A stretch of DNA of 6,554 nt, from assembly GCA_028717055.1 (NCBI GenBank), contig JAQUOO010000066.1:1-6554 (forward strand). The letters run 5' to 3'. Source of the DNA: Candidatus Omnitrophota bacterium (GTDB lineage Bacteria; Omnitrophota; Gorgyraeia; Gygaellales; Profunditerraquicolaceae). How positions within the stretch are numbered: position 1 is the stretch's first letter; every line of letters starts with the position of its first letter. Both the position numbers and the translations under genes were made by a program. Shown in pieces: positions 6,499-6,554 of the stretch. A model generated the notes under the pieces. The model saw only the letters and a list, made by a program, of their open reading frames with translations, was not told the DNA's origin and did not search any database.

Positions 6499-6535
6499 AA
6501 ACAAGCGTTGCCTATGGCGCTTAACGCTTGTTTAA
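6497..6535 (-). promoter_or_regulatory. Inverted repeat / hairpin in the rpmB leader
   Basis: TTAAACAAGCGTT (6497-6509) is perfectly complementary to AACGCTTGTTTAA (6523-6535), giving a 13-bp stem with a 13-nt loop. Inside the loop GCC/GGC (6510-6512 with 6516-6518) can also pair. AAGCG (6503-6507) has a second possible partner, CGCTT at 6518-6522, so an alternative shorter hairpin exists. The structure ends at the rpmB ribosome binding site. It may be a leader element controlling L28 synthesis, a dispersed repeat, or a protein-binding dyad. The structure is seen directly; the role is inference. Confidence 0.55.
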
Positions 6536-6537
6536 CC

Positions 6538-6552
6538 CCGCACTATGTGCGG
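6538..6552. repeat. Short perfect hairpin at the window edge
   Basis: CCGCAC (6538-6543) and GTGCGG (6547-6552) form a 6-bp GC-rich stem with the loop TAT. It lies 53 nt upstream of the rpmB start and only 2 nt from the larger inverted repeat. No T-tract follows it on the - strand (GGTTAAAC comes next); the + strand side is cut off by the window end. It could be part of the rpmB leader structure or the terminator of an unseen gene. Confidence 0.5.
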
Positions 6553-6554
6553 AG

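Noticed and set aside
6500..6554. Partial tRNA gene at the right edge
   Set aside because: The hairpins do not form acceptor, D and T arms, and no TTC-like T-loop or CCA end is seen.

Overview
This 6.5 kb window is a compact, gene-dense piece of a bacterial chromosome. It carries seven protein-coding genes, six on the + strand and one (rpmB) convergent on the - strand. Bacterial origin follows from Shine-Dalgarno sites, a near-consensus sigma70-type promoter, and bacterial families (RsfS, bacterial RecJ, ribosomal protein L28). Composition is moderate in GC with A+T-rich codon choice. The gene set, the short CNNM/CBS protein, the tiny DUF5679-type protein and the long basic L28 suggest an uncultured Candidatus Omnitrophota-like (PVC-related) lineage. 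That placement is recall-based inference and is not proven by the window.

Layout: a complete M16 zinc peptidase (3-1274) is followed 4 nt later by a DUF21/CBS-pair membrane protein (1279-2289) that ends where the family's usual C-terminal domain would begin. A strong promoter (2293-2320) then opens a second unit: a 48-residue double-CxxC protein (2358-2504), the ribosomal silencing factor rsfS (2533-2889), argS (2891-4531) and recJ (4535-6223). The last three are spaced by 1 and 3 nt, so they are probably co-transcribed and translationally coupled. Convergent to recJ is rpmB (L28, 6258-6485, - strand). A perfect GC-rich palindrome lies in the 34-nt gap between them, and two further hairpins lie in the rpmB leader up to the window edge.

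Working together: the second unit and rpmB are mainly translation and ribosome genes (subunit-joining control, arginyl-tRNA synthesis, a 50S protein), with RecJ for repair. The first unit is envelope/proteolysis. There is no mobile element, CRISPR array, tRNA or rRNA, and no intergenic gap over 300 nt.

The most notable observation is that rsfS has no ATG, GTG or TTG that would give a full-length protein. The homologous start falls on an ATA codon with a GAGG Shine-Dalgarno 8 nt upstream, which suggests a rare non-canonical start on a ribosome-regulating gene. No clearly new multi-gene system is visible; most of the window is ordinary housekeeping sequence.
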